DNA of 7,563 bases from Allomuricauda sp. (GTDB lineage Bacteria; Bacteroidota; Bacteroidia; Flavobacteriales; Flavobacteriaceae). The position numbers were made by a program, and so were the translations under genes. Shown one piece after another: positions 6,359-7,563 of this stretch (position 1 is the first letter of the stretch; the number at the start of each line of letters is the position of its first letter). Where the stretch lies: NCBI GenBank assembly GCA_028289745.1, contig JANQOD010000110.1:1-7563 (forward strand), read 5' to 3'. The notes under the pieces are model-generated. The model searched no databases. It was not told where the DNA came from and saw nothing but the letters and a program-made list of their open reading frames with translations.

Positions 6359-7563
6359 ATGAAAAGACATATCAATAAAGTAGCGGTCATTGGCTCTGGA
6401 ATTATGGGAAGTGGCATCGCCTGTCACTTTGCCAATATTGGGGTCGAGGTACTGCTGCTCGATATCGTTCCCAGAGAACCCAATGAAAAAGAAAAGGCCA
6501 AGGGGCTCACTTTAGAAGACAGGTCCGTTCGCAACCGATTGGTCAACGAATCGCTTCAAAAGGCCCTGAAATCGAAGCCCTCCCCTATTTATCATAAGAA
6601 ATTTGCCAGTAGAATCACCACGGGCAACCTCGATGATGACCTTGCCAAGATCAAAGACGTTGACTGGATCATCGAAGTGGTCGTTGAACGATTGGATATA
6701 AAGAAACAGGTCTTTGAAAATGTAGAGAAACATCGCACACCGGGCACTTTGATCACTTCGAACACCTCGGGCATTCCCATCAAGTTTATGAGCGAAGGCC
6801 GCAGCGACGATTTTCAAAAGCATTTCTGCGGAACGCATTTCTTCAACCCTGCCCGTTACCTAAAACTCTTTGAGATCATTCCCGGCCCCAAGACTTCACA
6901 AGAGGTATTGGATTTTCTCAATGGCTATGGAGAGCAGTTTTTGGGCAAAACTTCTGTGGTGGCCAAAGACACCCCCGCCTTTATCGGAAACCGAATCGGT
7001 ATTTTCAGCATCCAAAGCCTTTTTCATGCCGTGAAAGATTTGGGAATGACCGTTGAGGAAGTCGATAAATTGACCGGTCCGGTGATAGGGCGGCCAAAAT
7101 CGGCCACCTTTAGAACGGTCGATGTCGTGGGCCTTGATACCTTGGTGCATGTGGCCAACGGTATTCATGAGAACTGTCCCGATGATGAGCGCCACGAACT
7201 GTTCAAATTGCCCGATTTCATACAGACCATGGTCGAGAACAAATGGCTGGGCAGCAAAACCGGACAAGGGTTCTATAAAAAAGTAAAGAATGACAAGGGC
7301 AAAAGCGAGATCTTGACCCTTGATCTTGATACGATGGACTATCGCTCAAAAAAGAGTGCCAAGTTCGCCACCCTCGAACTGACAAAGTCCATCGACAAGG
7401 TCATCGAGCGCTTTTCGGTATTGGTCGATGGCAAAGACAAGGCGGGTGAATTTTACCGCAAGAGTCTGGGCCAGTTGTTTGCCTACGTATCGCACAGAAT
7501 TCCTGAAATCACCGACGAGCTCTATAAAATCGACGATGCCATGAAGGCAGGTTTCGGTTGGGA
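6359..7563 (+). CDS. fadN: FadN-like 3-hydroxyacyl-CoA dehydrogenase/enoyl-CoA hydratase, 3'-partial
   Basis: The reading frame is open from the ATG at 6359 to the window end (401 codons). The N-terminal Rossmann fold carries GSGIMG (12-17) after VAVI, and Asp35 at the end of the second strand indicates NAD+ preference. Catalytic and binding residues of the L-3-hydroxyacyl-CoA dehydrogenase family are present: Ser137 in SNTSG, His160 in HFFNP, Glu172 twelve residues later, and Asn211 in FIGNR. The second domain follows (GPVIGRPKSATFRTVDVVGLDT, then GSKTGQGFYKK). Conservation is closest in my memory to Bacillus FadN (YusL), in which the dehydrogenase precedes a C-terminal enoyl-CoA hydratase. 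That half would begin around or beyond the window end, so hydratase activity is inferred. The gap to marR is 15 bp, indicating an operon; thiolase and acyl-CoA dehydrogenase genes are the expected downstream partners. No Shine-Dalgarno sequence is seen. Confidence 0.92.
   Translation, partial: MKRHINKVAVIGSGIMGSGIACHFANIGVEVLLLDIVPREPNEKEKAKGLTLEDRSVRNRLVNESLQKALKSKPSPIYHKKFASRITTGNLDDDLAKIKDVDWIIEVVVERLDIKKQVFENVEKHRTPGTLITSNTSGIPIKFMSEGRSDDFQKHFCGTHFFNPARYLKLFEIIPGPKTSQEVLDFLNGYGEQFLGKTSVVAKDTPAFIGNRIGIFSIQSLFHAVKDLGMTVEEVDKLTGPVIGRPKSATFRTVDVVGLDTLVHVANGIHENCPDDERHELFKLPDFIQTMVENKWLGSKTGQGFYKKVKNDKGKSEILTLDLDTMDYRSKKSAKFATLELTKSIDKVIERFSVLVDGKDKAGEFYRKSLGQLFAYVSHRIPEITDELYKIDDAMKAGFGW

Overview
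The window looks like chromosomal DNA from a marine-type Flavobacteriaceae bacterium (Bacteroidota). Three things point there: the long single-chain PurL, a TAnnTTTG-type promoter box in front of the marR gene, and start codons without Shine-Dalgarno sequences. Base composition is roughly half G+C in the genes, judged by eye, with AT-rich gaps. All four genes lie on the + strand. The species cannot be named from the sequence alone.

Layout. (1) 1-3596: purL, phosphoribosylformylglycinamidine synthase, with its 5' end outside the window. (2) 3597-4015: a 419-bp gap. Most of it is low-complexity tandem repeats: a short TTGATAG array that contains the purL stop codon, then a 322-bp array of ACTGCCY heptamers and ACTGAAYC octamers. 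That array includes a 74-bp higher-order tandem duplication. An AT-rich leader of about 45 bp follows. (3) 4016-5785: an AMP-forming long-chain acyl-CoA synthetase. (4) 5786-5893: a 108-bp gap with a perfect 30-bp palindrome immediately upstream of a consensus Bacteroidota -7 box. (5) 5894-6343: a MarR-family regulator. (6) 6359-7563: the start of a FadN-like 3-hydroxyacyl-CoA dehydrogenase/enoyl-CoA hydratase, cut off by the window end.

How the parts fit. Genes 3, 5 and 6 form a fatty-acid activation and beta-oxidation neighbourhood. The ligase makes acyl-CoA and the FadN-like enzyme handles the hydration and second oxidation steps. The MarR protein, only 15 bp upstream of the latter, is the obvious candidate regulator, and the palindrome over its own promoter is the obvious candidate operator. 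purL belongs to de novo purine synthesis and is an unrelated neighbour separated by the repeats.

The genes themselves are ordinary. I do not see a new multi-gene system. The parts most worth a second look are the composite heptamer repeat element and the palindromic marR promoter.
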